A stretch of DNA of 64,000 bases from Malurus cyaneus samueli (Eukaryota > Chordata > Aves > Passeriformes > Maluridae): assembly GCA_009741485.1 (NCBI GenBank), contig CM019215.1, positions 76,263,916-76,327,915 on the forward strand, given 5' to 3'. The notes beneath the pieces were generated by a model. It searched no databases. It saw nothing but the letters and a program-made list of their open reading frames with translations, and was not told the origin of the DNA. A program made the translations under genes and the position numbers. Below are positions 1 through 13,154 of the stretch, in pieces; the stretch's first letter is position 1; every line of letters starts with the position of its first letter.

Positions 1-3000
1 TGAGACAGTAACTTATCTGTCTTGCAAATGCTCTGTGGAGGTCAGTAATGTTGGAGGCTGAAAAGGGGATGTAGTCTCTGAAGGAAATAATTCAGCTTTT
101 TTGATCATACTTAGAGGTTGTGAGGAAGACTGGCTTAGTAAAAGCTGAAAATGAAGAAAGATCCTTAGGTGTGCATGAGACAGGGTCTGAGGTGAGAAAG
201 ACTAATAGTAAAAAAAAACCTGGTTGCTCAAATATCTGAAGGATACAACTATCTATAAATATGTAATATGTAGAAATTGGGGACCAGGCCAATCTTTCTG
301 TGCATCTCCTTCTGATACCAGGACCTGAATTTTGCCAAAGTATGTCATCAGTGGGCTGATGAGCTAATCCAAGAGTGTACAGAAGATATTTTTATAATTG
401 CCTATGTTTTCAGTACGATTGTTTTTAGTGTGGTAATATCTTCCACGGCTGCCCAGTTAGAGGTGCAGCTGTAACCAGGAGACCAGCTATAACTGCAGAA
501 CCAGGACTGTGCTCTGGTTCAGCAGGGAACTCCAATGGCCTAAAGATCGGGGAGGAAAAGAGGAAGTGGCTTGTTTTGTAGTTTCTGTGATATTTAGAAA
601 TGTTTCAAAAGGTTCTTCAGATATGGTTCATGTGTTTCCCAGTGAGTCACCCTGTTACTAATGGTAGTTGATGGGATCCTGACAGCTTATTTTAGAAAGG
701 TGTTAATATCGTTGATACCTTGGACTAAAAGACATTGGGGAATGGCTATGCCATTTGTAGGTTTTGGTTTTTTTTGTTTGACATGTTTTCCTGAATGGTA
801 CAAATTTTCTTTCAAATACTCCATAGAGTAAAATTAAATTGTAACACTCAAGGAAGGAAGCTGAAATAAAGCACTAAGTGCAAATTTAGGCAGTTATTCT
901 GTATCTCCTTGTGGAACTGTAATGTTTTGAAAATGCTTATCCCAGATAATTTTGTTTCTAAATTATAACAAAGAATAAACACGGTGATTTCATTTGTCAA
1001 ATATCTTACCAAACAAATTGAACTATTACATAGTCTGGACAGCTTAACATCTTACTTGAAGAAGTAGTGTTCATTTCTTAGGTAATTAGTGCAATTGAGA
1101 GAACCTGCAAAACCCCCAAAAAATTATTAAGTAAAGTTGTCATTGCATGAAAGCTCAAGTTTCTTTTTTTTTTTTTTTTCATATGCTCAGAGATCCAAAC
1201 TGTCCTTTCTCTTTGCATACACAATTCAGTATTAAATCTTATGGGAATGCAAATAACTTGAGATAAAAAATTCAGATTGATGGGTATGATAAGAAATGTT
1301 AAAGTGGCTGCTAAAACCAAACATGTGAAAGAAGGTGTTCTCTTTGGTGAAGAGCCAGAGGTTCCCATGACAGTATCTTCTATCATGAAGGATGTTAATA
1401 TAGTCCCTCTGCTCTTCAATGAACCTGAAATATTAATTTCACTTTCAAGAATACACTAAATCTTGCCCATTATTTCCTGAGCTTTATAAAACTAAATACG
1501 ACTTTATAATAAAAATCAAAATATTTTCAACTTCATTAGATTTATTCAATCAGTATATAAGTGGATTTTAGTTTCTACCGATACATTGAGTAGTTAGAGC
1601 ATAGTAAGACAGCTTCTTATTTAACATCAAAAGATTAGTGACATTCACAAAATTATAGGAGATGCACTCATAGATACAATATGACACTAGATTTTTTTTT
1701 TTTTTTGATCATTTGAGTTTGTCGATTAGCAAAAGGATTCTCTTTATATAATATGTCAGTTCTGTTGTTTTCACTTGATGTAAATCCAAGGAAATAGTTC
1801 AGAGGTCTTGTTTATGATAGAAGCCAAACTTTGCCTGTCCTCCCTCATTATTGAGTCAGACTAATAAATTCACACAGAGCATCAAGAAGTTTCCTTTTGG
1901 TAAAAAAAAAAAAAAAAACAAACAACCCAAACTCTACTGTTGTTGGTGTGGGTATTTTCCATAGTTTTAAATATTTACACCATGTGGGAAAATATGAGAT
2001 ACTATGAAGAAGCCTTTTCAGTCTGCTGAATAAGAATCTGTGCATAGCTTTTGGCCATATTTTTCTCTGCTTTAGTTAATTCAAAATAATCATGACACCT
2101 AAGTCACACAAAGTGAACCCAAAAGTGAAAGCAGACTTCTTGTGATACACTTGAAATATCTCAGTAATCTTCTGTTGGGGATATTTCTGTTGTTCACAGT
2201 TCATTTGAACAAGATTATCAAGCAGCTTTGAAGTGTATGGTTGACTATACTCAAATTTATAAAATACATTTATTAGAGAAAATCTTTAACTTTTACAGTG
2301 TGGATAAACTCCTTCTGCAACTAAAAAATTGGAATAAACTAGTCACCACATTTTGTGCAGAAGAATTTTCCTTGTCAAATGCTGAGTTTAAATACTGAGA
2401 GTGCATGAAGCAATGAAATTTATTCCAAAGTTCTTTAAATAGCCTGGCAGTGCAGGAATGGTTTTCAATTTGCATTGTCATTTCTATAGATAAAAGTCTC
2501 ACTCATTGTATTTGCGTGACCTTGAAAGAGACTTCGCCTTTGTGGCCTCATGTAACAAATATTCAAACTGATAGCAAGACTTCAGTACACATTTGATTTT
2601 TTCTTCAAAGGCAAGGAAATAACTGCTAATTATTTTAAGTTAGATTTATAAAAAAATAGTCGTCTATATGAAGGAAGGAAGACCATCTTTGGTAGTTCAA
2701 CAGTGGCTCATTATCACTCATCTTGCTGTAAACCTACACCTAACATCGAAGTATGTGCTTAACAAAGACAATCCCTCCCTTGCCTGAGTGCTTTATTCTA
2801 TCCTCATAATGTTGGTGCCGTGGTTGTCTCGATCAAGGAAATGCAGCTAAGATTGTTGTCCTAGCTATGGGAGGAGAATGGTTTTTGGATGAGCAGACCA
2901 AAAGTGTTGGTTAGAAAAATTAGTGGAAGGGCTTCTGGGAAGTATTGGCAGGGTGAAAAGAATCTGTAAAATGTGATCAATAGCCCCAAGTGAGCCAAGT

Positions 3001-4239
3001 GCTGTAGCTAAACTTTGAAAGGAAATTTAGATACTATCCCCAAGAAAGACAAGAGGAAAATAAAAGGTCTCTCCTATGTGGATAATGCTGCTGGAATGTG
3101 ACTTGTCTGCCTCGAAACATCTGTCACTTAAAAATAATAGTAAATTTTATATAACTTTGTTAATGCCTTATAGAGTTTGCCTGATCTTCATTTCTCCAGC
3201 AAAAATGTTCAATTTTTTGGATTCTCTGTCTTCTTGTGCCTAAAAGCAATAATTTTAGCAAGGTACCTGATTTAGTAAATACTTCTTAGGATCTACTGTG
3301 AGGTGGATGGCAAAGCTGCCCTAAGACAAAAAAAGTTGTTAATATTAGGTGTTCATTGGTCTACAAGTATTCAAACATTCTATCTTTCTCATCCTTCTGT
3401 CAAGTAATTGTTCTTGGAATGCTGGGAAAATTAAGATGAAAGCAGAGCAAAGCATCATGCTATCTCTAACTAGCAAGTTAACAATCCAGATGGAATTCAG
3501 GACCAAAAATTCTTTTCAGAATAAGGAACAGGAACTTGTTTAACATTCAAGTTGTGTTTGCATTAATTGTAGCTGTTTAAGTTTTATATAGCTATAACTA
3601 CATTCTGCACAGTAAAGCAAAAATAGCCTTGGTCTCCTGCATTAATATTTAACAATCTAAGTGTGGTACATGGTTAATGAAAAATATGAACCAAATACAT
3701 TGCTTAGAATTTTCATGGGCCACTGGACATACGTAATCCTGTAACCTGCAAGACAACATAATTTATTATTTCTATTTTACACCTGATTAAATTAAAACAG
3801 TGGGAAGTGGCATTAGGGTTGTTACATGAATTGCTTCACCCACAGAGTACTGGGAGCAATAAATCACTGTTATTAGGGATAAAATGCTAAAGTTTGTTAT
3901 AATCTCAAAGGCAGTACTATGCAAGGATAGTTTATCCCTACAAATATTATCTTACTATGCAGTAATAAAAAAAAAGGATGAAAAATTAGAGATGGTTGTC
4001 CAGAATGCTGAGGAGCTAAAATGTGTTTAGTTGTTTTGTTGATGTTTTCTTCAAAGTGGCATGGTGAATATGAAATGGAACGTAGTTATAAGCAAGTCTA
4101 CAAGGCTAAAACAAAGCTATGTTAGAACGATCAAAAAGGGGAAACAAACTTTCTCAACATTTCCAGAGCCACAGTCTTTTAATTTGGCTCAAAATAATTA
4201 ATCAGTGGGCTTTTTGTTACAGATTTAATTTGTGCAACT
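1..4239. other. Non-coding stretch, no gene recognised
   Basis: AT-rich DNA without a convincing gene on either strand. It contains short T and A runs (for example near 1162-1180, 1691-1706 and 1902-1918). The longest open stretches have no recognisable motifs, apart from the protein-like stretch listed separately at 1276-1459. If the plus-strand gene at 12.8-25.9 kb has further 5' exons, they could lie here or outside the window, but none could be supported. Confidence 0.6.
1276..1459 (+). other. Protein-like open stretch, possible exon or old coding remnant
   Basis: An open plus-strand frame follows a TTCAG acceptor-like site. Its translation has a balanced amino acid composition (it includes KVAAKTKHVKEGVLFGEEPE) unlike the low-complexity readings around it. 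The polypyrimidine tract before the acceptor is poor, no good splice donor is visible before the stop, and two of the antisense frames are also largely open. It could be an exon of the downstream gene, a decayed processed copy, or chance. I do not recognise the protein. Confidence 0.15.
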
Positions 4240-4560
4240 CATAATCCAATATAAAATCATGAAATATTCTGAGTTGAAAACAATCCACGCAGTCCAACTT
4301 CTGGCCCTGCACAGGACACCCCCAAAAATCAAACCATGCGCCTGAGAGTGTTGTCCAAATGCTCGCTGAGCTCTGGCAGGCTGGTGCTGTGGCCACTGCA
4401 GATTAAAACATTGAAGAGAGCGAGCCCTAAAGTAGATCCCTGTGGAGCCCCACCAGTAGCCAACCTGATGTAACCTCATTTACTTCATAATTTTGACCAG
4501 AAGGATGCTCTGAGAGACAGTACAGAAAACTTTACTGAAATCCAAAAGAATTTTATCTTA
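4240..4560 (-). mobile_element. CR1: CR1 LINE fragment, antisense
   Basis: The plus strand carries the antisense of the CR1 3' region: a block on the pattern 'tccaacttctggccctgcacagg', then 'gttgtccaaatgctcgctgagctctg', then 'gatccctgtggagccccaccagtagcc'. These are recurrent phrases of avian CR1 copies. The copy is diverged and has an internal deletion after about 4400, where the two blocks are joined. Both boundaries are approximate. It encodes nothing intact. Confidence 0.6.
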
Positions 4561-5235
4561 ACCTTTTTTAAATATAATCTTTATAATTCTTATTTTTGAA
4601 AGTTATCTTAGTGACTTTAACAATATTAGGACAAGGTTCCTTTTAGAGTATTAAATACAATACCTAAACCAAGCGCTTCAAAGTGTAATTTTAAAAATAT
4701 TTCTTCGTGTGTTGTAGAAGTACTATGATGTTATGAGGTATGAATGATTCTATATATTCCTGTATCATAAAAAATAAACCCTTACACACCGACAAACAGT
4801 TAAAAAACAGCTAAAAACACTCAAACAATTTTCTTAATGTCAGGAAAATAAGATTTTTATATTTGAATTTTTTTTGGCTACAGCAATTTTAGATTTTGTA
4901 TATTTTCAGAAACTCATGCATGCTATCTGGTATGCAGTACATACTGAAAATTTAACTCAATTCTTTTGGAGGCAAATACCATAGGACTATTAATTTCATA
5001 GCGTTCACAGCAGGAAAGAAAATTAGTTCAATAAATAGGAAGAGTCAGCATAGAAAGGAAATTGGACAGGAAATTTTGATGACTAATTGAGGAACTTTAA
5101 AGAGATTAAGAATGTGAAAATCTTTGATGTTAATGATTACATACTGGAGAATGGAAAAATAAGAGGATGGTATGTTTCCAACCTCTTTGAATTCTGCTCT
5201 TCAATACTAATAAGACTTTATAAAATTTTTGTGAA

Positions 5236-5311
5236 GATTATTTCTACTAAATCTAGGTATGCATAACAAATGGATCTTTGTCATACATACCTAGATTTAG
5301 TGGAAATAATC
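5236..5311. repeat. Long near-perfect hairpin (inverted repeat)
   Basis: The left arm 5236-5261 and right arm 5286-5311 are reverse complements over 26 positions with one difference, a C/T change that would be a G-U pair in one RNA strand. Inside the 24-nt loop a second short pairing (ACAAA with TTTGT) extends the structure. The total length of about 76 nt suits either a mariner-type miniature element or a microRNA-like precursor. No coding function is seen. Confidence 0.85.
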
Positions 5312-8300
5312 TCCAATCCAATGATAGCTTTCCTTTCCTTGCTGGATCAATGTTGTTAAGCTTTGCAGCATTTTTTATTTTTATTTTTATTTTTTAACTT
5401 ATACTGAATCATTTGAAGCCTACGTTGTAAACTGATTGAAATGTTTTATCACATCCAACCACATTTGGAAATTTCTAAATGTTGCATTGTGTCTGGTGGT
5501 TGTTTAAGCATGACATCAGAAAGCTGCTAAAGGAAACATGGTTTTGTTTAGTGTTTTGTTTTGGAATTTCTTCTTTCACTGCAAATTTGTCTATGATCAT
5601 CTGATAAACTGTGTTACAATGGTTGAATTTTCAATGATTCTGTGCACAGTGAGAGCACTGACCAAAGTAGTACACTGGAAGCTTTGGCTGTTATTTCCTT
5701 ATTTTTTCAGCTTTTTATAGGCATTAATATACATTTCTTCAGATTAATCAAGCATTTAAAACACTCAAAATGCTTTTCTTTTCAACTTTAAATGGATGTA
5801 AGGATCAACAAAATATCAGTATCCAGAAATTCAGCAGAAACATACAGTACAAATAGATCCACTAGCAACATTTATTTTGAGTTCTTCCATATATTACAAC
5901 ATTCATGGAATTGCTCTTGAATGCTGCTGGAAATGACTGGACTCTTATGACAGATACAGCTCCATGACATTCAAGGGACACTTCCTTTCTGAGCATTGTC
6001 TTGTATCCCATAGTATCTAATAATTTTCTAATGACAGTACAGTTGATAAGTTTTATGAGAAGAGCTTATCAAAGGAGTTAAAATTAGAAGTGGAAGCCAT
6101 GAAAGTGTTCTTAAGTGAGGGAATGACTGAAATCAGCTCATCAATTGATCTTTTCTTGCTACTAGCAGTAAATTCTGTAAAGCAAGTCTGTACTGGGAGT
6201 GGAAGGGAAAACTGAGGGCATTGTGGAGCCCACACTCCACCATCCCTGCTTTTGGGATCATATCCATCACAGCAGCATGTACTCTGTGGAGAAAATGCCA
6301 CATGCTATGTAATCATTTCACTCTTAGGCAGAAATATTGGTGGGTTTTTTTGTTGATTTTTTTCTTCACACAACTGCCATTGGCCTTTTAAGAGTCTGAC
6401 ATATTGAAAAGATTAAGTATACTTGATATCATAATGAAGGAGGGAAATTAGTTTCGTTGGACAAATGCAGAATGTTTGGTTTAGTTTCAAATCATGTTAT
6501 GTTTTGGTTCATTTGCATAAAGTGTAGCTCGCACTTGAAACTAAAGCCTTAGAAGTGGGTAAAAGTGAACTGATATGAGAACATATTGGGTTTTTCTCTG
6601 TCTAAATCTGTACATTTTCATAAAATAAAAACCTATGAGCAACATGGATCCAAAAATTTCTTTTAACATTTGTTCAAAATCTTTGTTTTAATTGAGGACT
6701 TTGAGTTTCAGCATTTCTTTTCTCTGTTTTCCTCTTTCAGTTTTAGATAGAAGAAGTAAAAAAGAGTGAGGTCTATGTTAAACTAAGATATCAAACTCAC
6801 TATCATATGAAACTAACTCCATATAATAAGATTTCAAATAGTATTATTTTAATTGCACCAATTGCTATGCAACTAGAAAAGAGCTATTCATGTCAGTGTA
6901 AACTATTCTTTCTGGAAAATTAGTATTTGTGTTTTGATTTGAATTGACACTTAAATATCATACTGTGAAAAAGAACAATACTTGAGTTACTTTTTGGTTC
7001 ATCAGAAAAACTAATAGCTTATAATCTGTGCAATATAATAGACCATTTTTTGCATATATTTTGTATTTGTAGTAAAGCAGTAGTATCTTTGAAGACAGAG
7101 ATTTGATTTAAGGGAAAAGACAACAAAAAGAATATAACTATTAGCTGATATTTTATGCTGCTGCAATATTTCTGTCTTGCAATGGAGGTCATTACATAGC
7201 AAGTTTCTTTAAAAGAACAACTCAGAACTTTATCCCTTGATCCTGCAAATATAAGATGTTTTTTGATGCTGCTTTTGATACAAAAATATTCCTTTTTTAA
7301 AATGTAGGTTATTCTCCTCTCTTTTTCTCTAGTATTACAGTATTTGCCTGTTGTAAATTAAGTTTGTGTCACTAAACTAAAAAATCAAGGAAAAAAACAG
7401 GAGAAGAAAGTTTTCCAGAGTCTTCTCTCAAGTCAAATATTGTTTCATTTAGACTGAAATGAAATTGATGATTTGAGACACCAACGTTATTACACAGTAG
7501 TCTCATGTGATGTTTATGAAAGAACAGTGGTTGCAGTACCATAAAACATCATCATCTAATGCATTAATATCTAACACACTAGGAAGCATAATGCTTACAT
7601 GCTTTGCAGGCTGTATTCCCTTTTTCACCAGAGAAATGCCATTCCCTTTGCACCAATCCACTGAAGTGCTCACTGTGTGGGCAATACCTTCTATAAATTA
7701 GTGAAATAATCTTCATTGCTTCATAACAAAACCTTTGGTTTTTTTCTTTTTTTTGTTTTTCTTTTTTTTTTTTAACACTTAAAGTTTCAATTTGAATAAA
7801 AATTCAGGAGACAGCTGAATGATGCATAGGAATGAACATCCCTCAGTTTATCTATAAGGACAATTTGAGCTTTGGCAGATTCTTTTTGTTAGATTTAGGT
7901 CTGAGGTCTTCAAGGTATCTGATATCTTCTCTATCCCTTGTAGGAGCCTGAAGGAGGCAGCACAGCTCCCTGCACTTTCAGTGGTGAAGGAGGCAGTTTT
8001 CTGACTTGAGGGTCTGAAGTGTCCTGCAGAAGTTCTGAAATTCCCTCACTGTAAAGGGACTGCAACTTTCCACCTTGGATGCCATACAGCAAAAGCTTTC
8101 TTAATTTATCTTAGTTCTGAAAGATTGAAACTGGCAATCTCTTACAGAATTATGCTGCATTGTAAGTGAAAGGTAATCTCTTACTGTTCATTTGTGATGG
8201 ATAAATGTAAATAAAAATACTTCTATTGCCATTAAAAATGACCTGATTCTCCAGTTAACACTGGACTTAACTGATAATTTCTGTTCTTTCATTCACATGT

Positions 8301-8854
8301 TAGAAGGATGTAAAGAATGAAGTGTAAAAGGGTTTAGTTATTTGCATTTTAAAGGATAAATAACTGTTTCTCTGAACATTTTTGGGTGTAAAACAATCTT
8401 TTTATTACCAGTCTTCTACATGTGTTGTATATGAACTCAGCATACACATGCAAAATAGTGACACTGAAAATTTATGGGTGCTGTTTGTCTATAAATATAG
8501 AAAACTTGTTATTATCTCTAAAGATGTTTGTTAAAATTCAGAGGTGGATAAATGAATGGTAACACTATTAATAGCACTAACAGGAAGGTGGTTGTGCTGG
8601 ACCAGGCCCAGGCTGCCCAATTGTCCAGTGGAGGATGTGCATCCCTAAGGATTATGCTCATGCCTGTGTTTCATGATAACCATATAAAATTCAGATCTGC
8701 CTTTTCTCCTGCCCAGGTGCTGATGTCAACGCATGATAGGCTGGCCTTCAGTCTGGACCAGGAACTGTTCCTTCAAAACAGTGTGAATGAATCCACAACA
8801 TTTTTCTTCATTTTATCCTGATTTTTCTGTTTGGGCTTTTTTATTTTCTTTGGT

Positions 8855-8945
8855 TTTTTGTTTGTTTGTTTGTTTGTTTGTTTGTTTAATTTTTTTTGTT
8901 GTAGTTGGGGTTTTTTTGTGGTTTTTGGGGTTTTTTGTTTTGTTT
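8855..8945 (+). repeat. (TTTG)n microsatellite running into G/T-rich low complexity
   Basis: About eight TTTG units (8855-8887) are followed by a tract made almost only of T and G up to about 8945. Readings across it give strings of F, L, C and V and are not real proteins. Confidence 0.9.
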
Positions 8946-10050
8946 TTATTTCCTTACTTTAGAGATACTTAGTTTAGCCATATAATTTGTAACTTCTCAT
9001 AGGGAAGAATGTATTTAGCAGCCAGTCTTTAGTTAAAATATTAACTGTGTAGGATGCAGCTTACAGAAAAATTGGAATTTTAGAAATGAGCTTAGAGTTT
9101 TATACGTAAAACAAGAAAATTCCCTGTAATTTTCTTTTCACTTGATTCTTAGATATAGTGTTGGCAGTCTCAATTAATTTTGGGTTATATCATGGAAAGG
9201 TTCATCCATCTGATTTATTTTTACTGTTGAATTCAAGAAAAGTTGGGTTTCTTCATTTTTGGTATAAATAGAAATGTTAGAGCATTTATCCTGGAGTGAT
9301 ATCTGAAGTAAAGGTTAAGTTGTTAATGCTATCAGTACAATAAAGACTTTATGAACAGTGTTTTAGCTGAAATATTTTAGATAGTCTTAATATACTCATT
9401 TACATTGCTTTTTAATATGGTCATGTAACTTTTTTTCACATCTTTTTATTTCTATCCAAAATGAAAGTATTTTTATTTGTAACAAAACTTTGCATCTAAC
9501 AACCTGAGAAATTTTGATACTAATAAAAATCCATTATTGATTTATAAAGAGACCTTAGTGATTAATGGTGACTGAAGTAAAAATACAATCTAAGTAATTT
9601 CTGTCCATACACTAGTTTCCTAATGTAAGTAATATATCATACATTTTGACAGAAACTAGTAAAGTTGGGATAAACTGTGTGTTGTTGATTGAGAGTTTTC
9701 TGCTAGTTTGGGGTGGGTATTAGGATTTTCCTCACAAGACATGTCTAGCTTAAATGCTAGGCAAGATTTTTGAGATTTTGTTCATTGTTTCTTTAGGAAA
9801 AGAAGAAATAATAGTGATGAATTTCCCTTCCTTTCCCTCACCTAGTTATGTTTCCTGCAATAAAAAGCAGTTCTTTTTCTCTGCAGTCTGGTATACTGAA
9901 GTAATTCTATATAGTGGCAAACAAAGCCATTATTTCTATTTTCACAATGATTTCAGTATGCTATCCACTGCTTTTTTCATCACACTAATTTAAGAGAATC
10001 TCAGGGAAACACTTCCCCTATTTGCAGTAAGCGATATCATTCCTTTAATT

Positions 10051-10083
10051 ATGTGTGTGCGTGTGTGTGCCCACACGCATGCA
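10051..10083. repeat. Short (GT)n with CG/CA steps, imperfect palindrome
   Basis: Alternating purine-pyrimidine sequence (tgtgtgtgcgtgtgtgtg) is followed by cccacacgcatgcatg, which partly folds back on the GT part. Such sequence can adopt Z-DNA. It is simple sequence with no other signal. Confidence 0.7.
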
Positions 10084-10746
10084 TGGGAGAAACTCGTTAG
10101 TGCTCTGACCTTGGTTTTGCTAATTCTTCAACAGAGCTTTTCAACTGCATGGCCTGAGCTTGCTTACAGCTTTGTTCTGTGAAGGTGTGTGTTTGGTACC
10201 TTTTTTTTTGCTAATTTTGTAGTGCTCATTAAATAAAGGTTCTGTTAATTGTTTATCAGCAGCTCTCCAGGCTGGCAGCTTTCCAGCTCAGCAACTTTAG
10301 CAAAACTCTGTGACAATTAAGTCTTTGTGCTGTGCTGTTGAAACTTTATGGGCCAGAAATAATATGTGTCCATTAATCACTTAAACTTGTGCATCAGGGC
10401 AACCTCCTCTGTGGTGACCTATCTCAGCTGGAGAAGATGTAAAGGAGTCCAGTAATATTGTCATTGACACTCACAATTCATGTTGATCCTGTAAGCTGCT
10501 CTGTCTTAAATTCCTGATGAATTTAGTGGATCTTAATCTCTGAGTATTAAGTCCTTCTTGCCCTACCTTAAATATTTAAGCAAAGCAAACTTCGTCATCA
10601 AGGTGCATGCTTCTGTGGCTACTGCAGGCATGAGATGCATTGGTAATTCTCTTGTCAAGTTTCCTGAAACTTAAATTATGTTCTGTTCCTGGGGAAAGAA
10701 CTTCATTTTTTCCGTGTTTTTGTCCCCTTATGAGAAACCCAGGTAT

Positions 10747-10809
10747 AAAAAAAAAAAAAAAAAAAACAAAAAAAAAAAACAAAAAAAAAAACAAAAAAAA
10801 AAAAAAAAA
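10747..10809. repeat. A-rich tract with single C interruptions
   Basis: About 60 bases of A broken by three single C residues at intervals of about 10-13. It is not preceded by a recognisable retroposed sequence, so I call it low complexity and not a retroposon tail. Confidence 0.9.
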
Positions 10810-12831
10810 CTTGTTCTCTTTCTGTAACAGTTAAAGTTAGCACATTTTTACTCAGACTTTCAAATAAAGATTTTGAAAATCAGGGTGTTCTCCATCAACT
10901 GGGAAAAAAACTGTTGGGGTAGGAAAATCTTGCTGGTAGTCTTCAGATGCTGTTTTGTGGACTTCAAGTGCATTGTGTGTGATGATATAGCACGGCTCTA
11001 TCTGTACTATCTTGAAAAACAGCACCAGACAGCAGCATATGATTGGTTGCAATTGACCAGGATGTCCTTGCAGAGAATAAATGTCAGCATCTAATACACT
11101 ACATTTCTTCTGCTGCTTTTCCAAGCAGTATCTGATGTAGATATATCTGTTTTAGAGACAGCTTAAGAGATGGATTAAACTTCACCCTCACACCCTGCTG
11201 TTGTTCATGCATCTTGCTTAAGTGGGCATAAACAACCTTCTGCTGTTTTGGTCTTTTTATTCCCAAGAGACAAATCCCAGGCCATTCCCATTTAGAATAG
11301 CTCAGAGTGGAATAGTTTTTTGAGATGCTTTCCAGGAAGTAAACTAAAAGTTTATTGCCTTCCATTCTACAAAACACAAGGTTAGTGACTTCTATTCACG
11401 TCCAATCTTGGTAGTATACCAAGCACTTTTTTATCAGATACAAAGTTTTTGAAGGAAAATAGGAATATAAAATGTGTTTAAATTTATAGTGGTTGTAGCA
11501 GAACATGCACAACTAAAACTATAAGAAATACTGTAACATCATTCCTGTACCAAAAGGGTAATATATGCACAAAACTGTGCTTACAAGATCTAGTGATCTA
11601 GGAAGCACAAGTGCATAATTTTAATTTCCTTCTTACACATTTAGCTTTTACTAAATTCAGTGTTGTATGATAACTTGCTGAAGTTAATACTAATACTAAT
11701 AAATGTTACTTCTAGTTTATAATAATAAAAATACTCCCCACAAAAAAAAAAAAAAAAACAACAAAAAAACAAAAACTGAAACAACAGGTGAAGCACAACT
11801 CTATTTTCCCTAAATTCCCTAATTCTTAAATATTTGTATAGTCTGAGTCTTTTATACACAAAAGCCCTTGACAAACTGCGTTTTCTTTTTTCTGCCTTGT
11901 CTCAAACTGGGCTTCTGATACAGTGCACGGTGAGGATCTCTTATAGGCAACTTCTGAGACAGATGCCTGACACTTTATGCATGCCCATAAAAAAAAAAAA
12001 AAACTTCTTATGCATTCAAATGGAACTGTTTAAAACATGTTCTTTTCCTTTTCCTCATGTTTTAGTTGTTTTGAGCTGAGCTAGATGATGTTAAGGTGAG
12101 AAATAATTATGAGCCTAATCTTGTGGGACACTCAAAGTACTTAATTTGCACTGACTTCAGGCTATATTACCAGGGAAAAAAGCCAAAGAAGCAAAATCTA
12201 ATGACATCTGAATGCACTAATTAAACATCCCAAGCCAGAGGATTGATAGTAATAAACAACTGTTGTATTTGACACTGCTCTGTTTTATTATTATTTTTCC
12301 GAGTATTTTTCTACATTCCTGTGTGGATTTCAAGTCATCTTTTTGTTCAGTGCTGTCAATAATGCTTTTTGAGGGGAAAATGCTCGGGATGTTTTTGCCC
12401 TTTTTCATGGGTAATGAAACAATTAACCTGTGCTGCAACAACCTTCAAACTTTTTAAGAAGGGTTTTTTTTTTTTCTTATCAGGTCTAGTAATTCACTTC
12501 TGTAGAACCTTGATCTATGTGCTTGATATTTTCAATGAAATGGCAAGTCCATGTGGAAACAGATGCAGTGAAGCATCCAGTCATGAACTTGACCTTTTTT
12601 ACCTTTTTTTCTTATTTTTTATTTTTCTGGTTTGATAACATTTTTACAATACATGAAATCATTTTTAACTTGCCAAAGTGACATTTTTACTTTTTCCATG
12701 TACAAACAAAAGCAGGAATGTAATTTCATTGTGCCTTACTTTTCTTTTCCCATTGAACTGGCTAGACCTTTTCAAATACCTTTTAGAATTACCAAAAGAA
12801 AATAAACATTGTTTTCTTCATTGTCGTATAG

Positions 12832-12944
12832 TAGTTCTGCACACTTACATAGATGCTGGTGGTTATATAATTCAAGAAGTTACTCAAAAATGTGACTATA
12901 ACAAGCCAGGTCTTTCTCCCAACACCACTGTGACAATGAACAAG
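12832..12944 (+). CDS. Putative internal exon of an unidentified gene
   Basis: An open frame lies between a pyrimidine-rich acceptor (ttgttttcttcattgtcgtatag) and the donor AACAAG|GTAATA. It ends in phase 0 and would start in phase 1. The translation includes AGGYIIQEVTQKCDYN and NTTVTMNK, with one cysteine and an NTT sequon, similar in style to the better supported exons further right on the same strand. Its start is uncertain: AG dinucleotides at 12831, 12834 and 12852 would all keep the frame. It cannot join 17925 directly because the phases differ, so at least one more exon must lie between them if both belong to one gene. I do not recognise the protein family. Confidence 0.35.
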
Positions 12945-13154
12945 GTAATACCATATTGTAGTGTGAAATATTTATAAAGTATATTTTGGAATGTTCAGGA
13001 CATATTTTTGACAGAAAAATACAGAAGAGTGTGATATTATATCAGCCTTTTGCAACGAAATTTATTTAGTTGATTTTTAGAGTTGCTCCTCTGGAAGCAA
13101 CTTCAAACACATTTTGCTAAGTCACAAAACAGATGAGGTATGCAGGGATCTCTG

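Larger units (their letters stand above)
4561..12831. other. Non-coding stretch with simple repeats and one hairpin
   Basis: No gene is recognised on either strand. The stretch holds a long hairpin (5236-5311), a (TTTG)n and G/T-rich tract (8855-8945), an alternating purine-pyrimidine tract (10051-10083) and an A-rich tract (10747-10809). Open readings near 7507, 8552, 9754 and 10852-11377 were examined and show no recognisable domain or splice context. If the gene further right has more 5' exons, part of this may be intron. Confidence 0.55.

Noticed and set aside
8552..8821. Open reading of 89 codons with QAQAAQLSSGGCASLRI
   Set aside because: No splice sites in phase and no family recognised. 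It runs straight into a T/G low-complexity tract.
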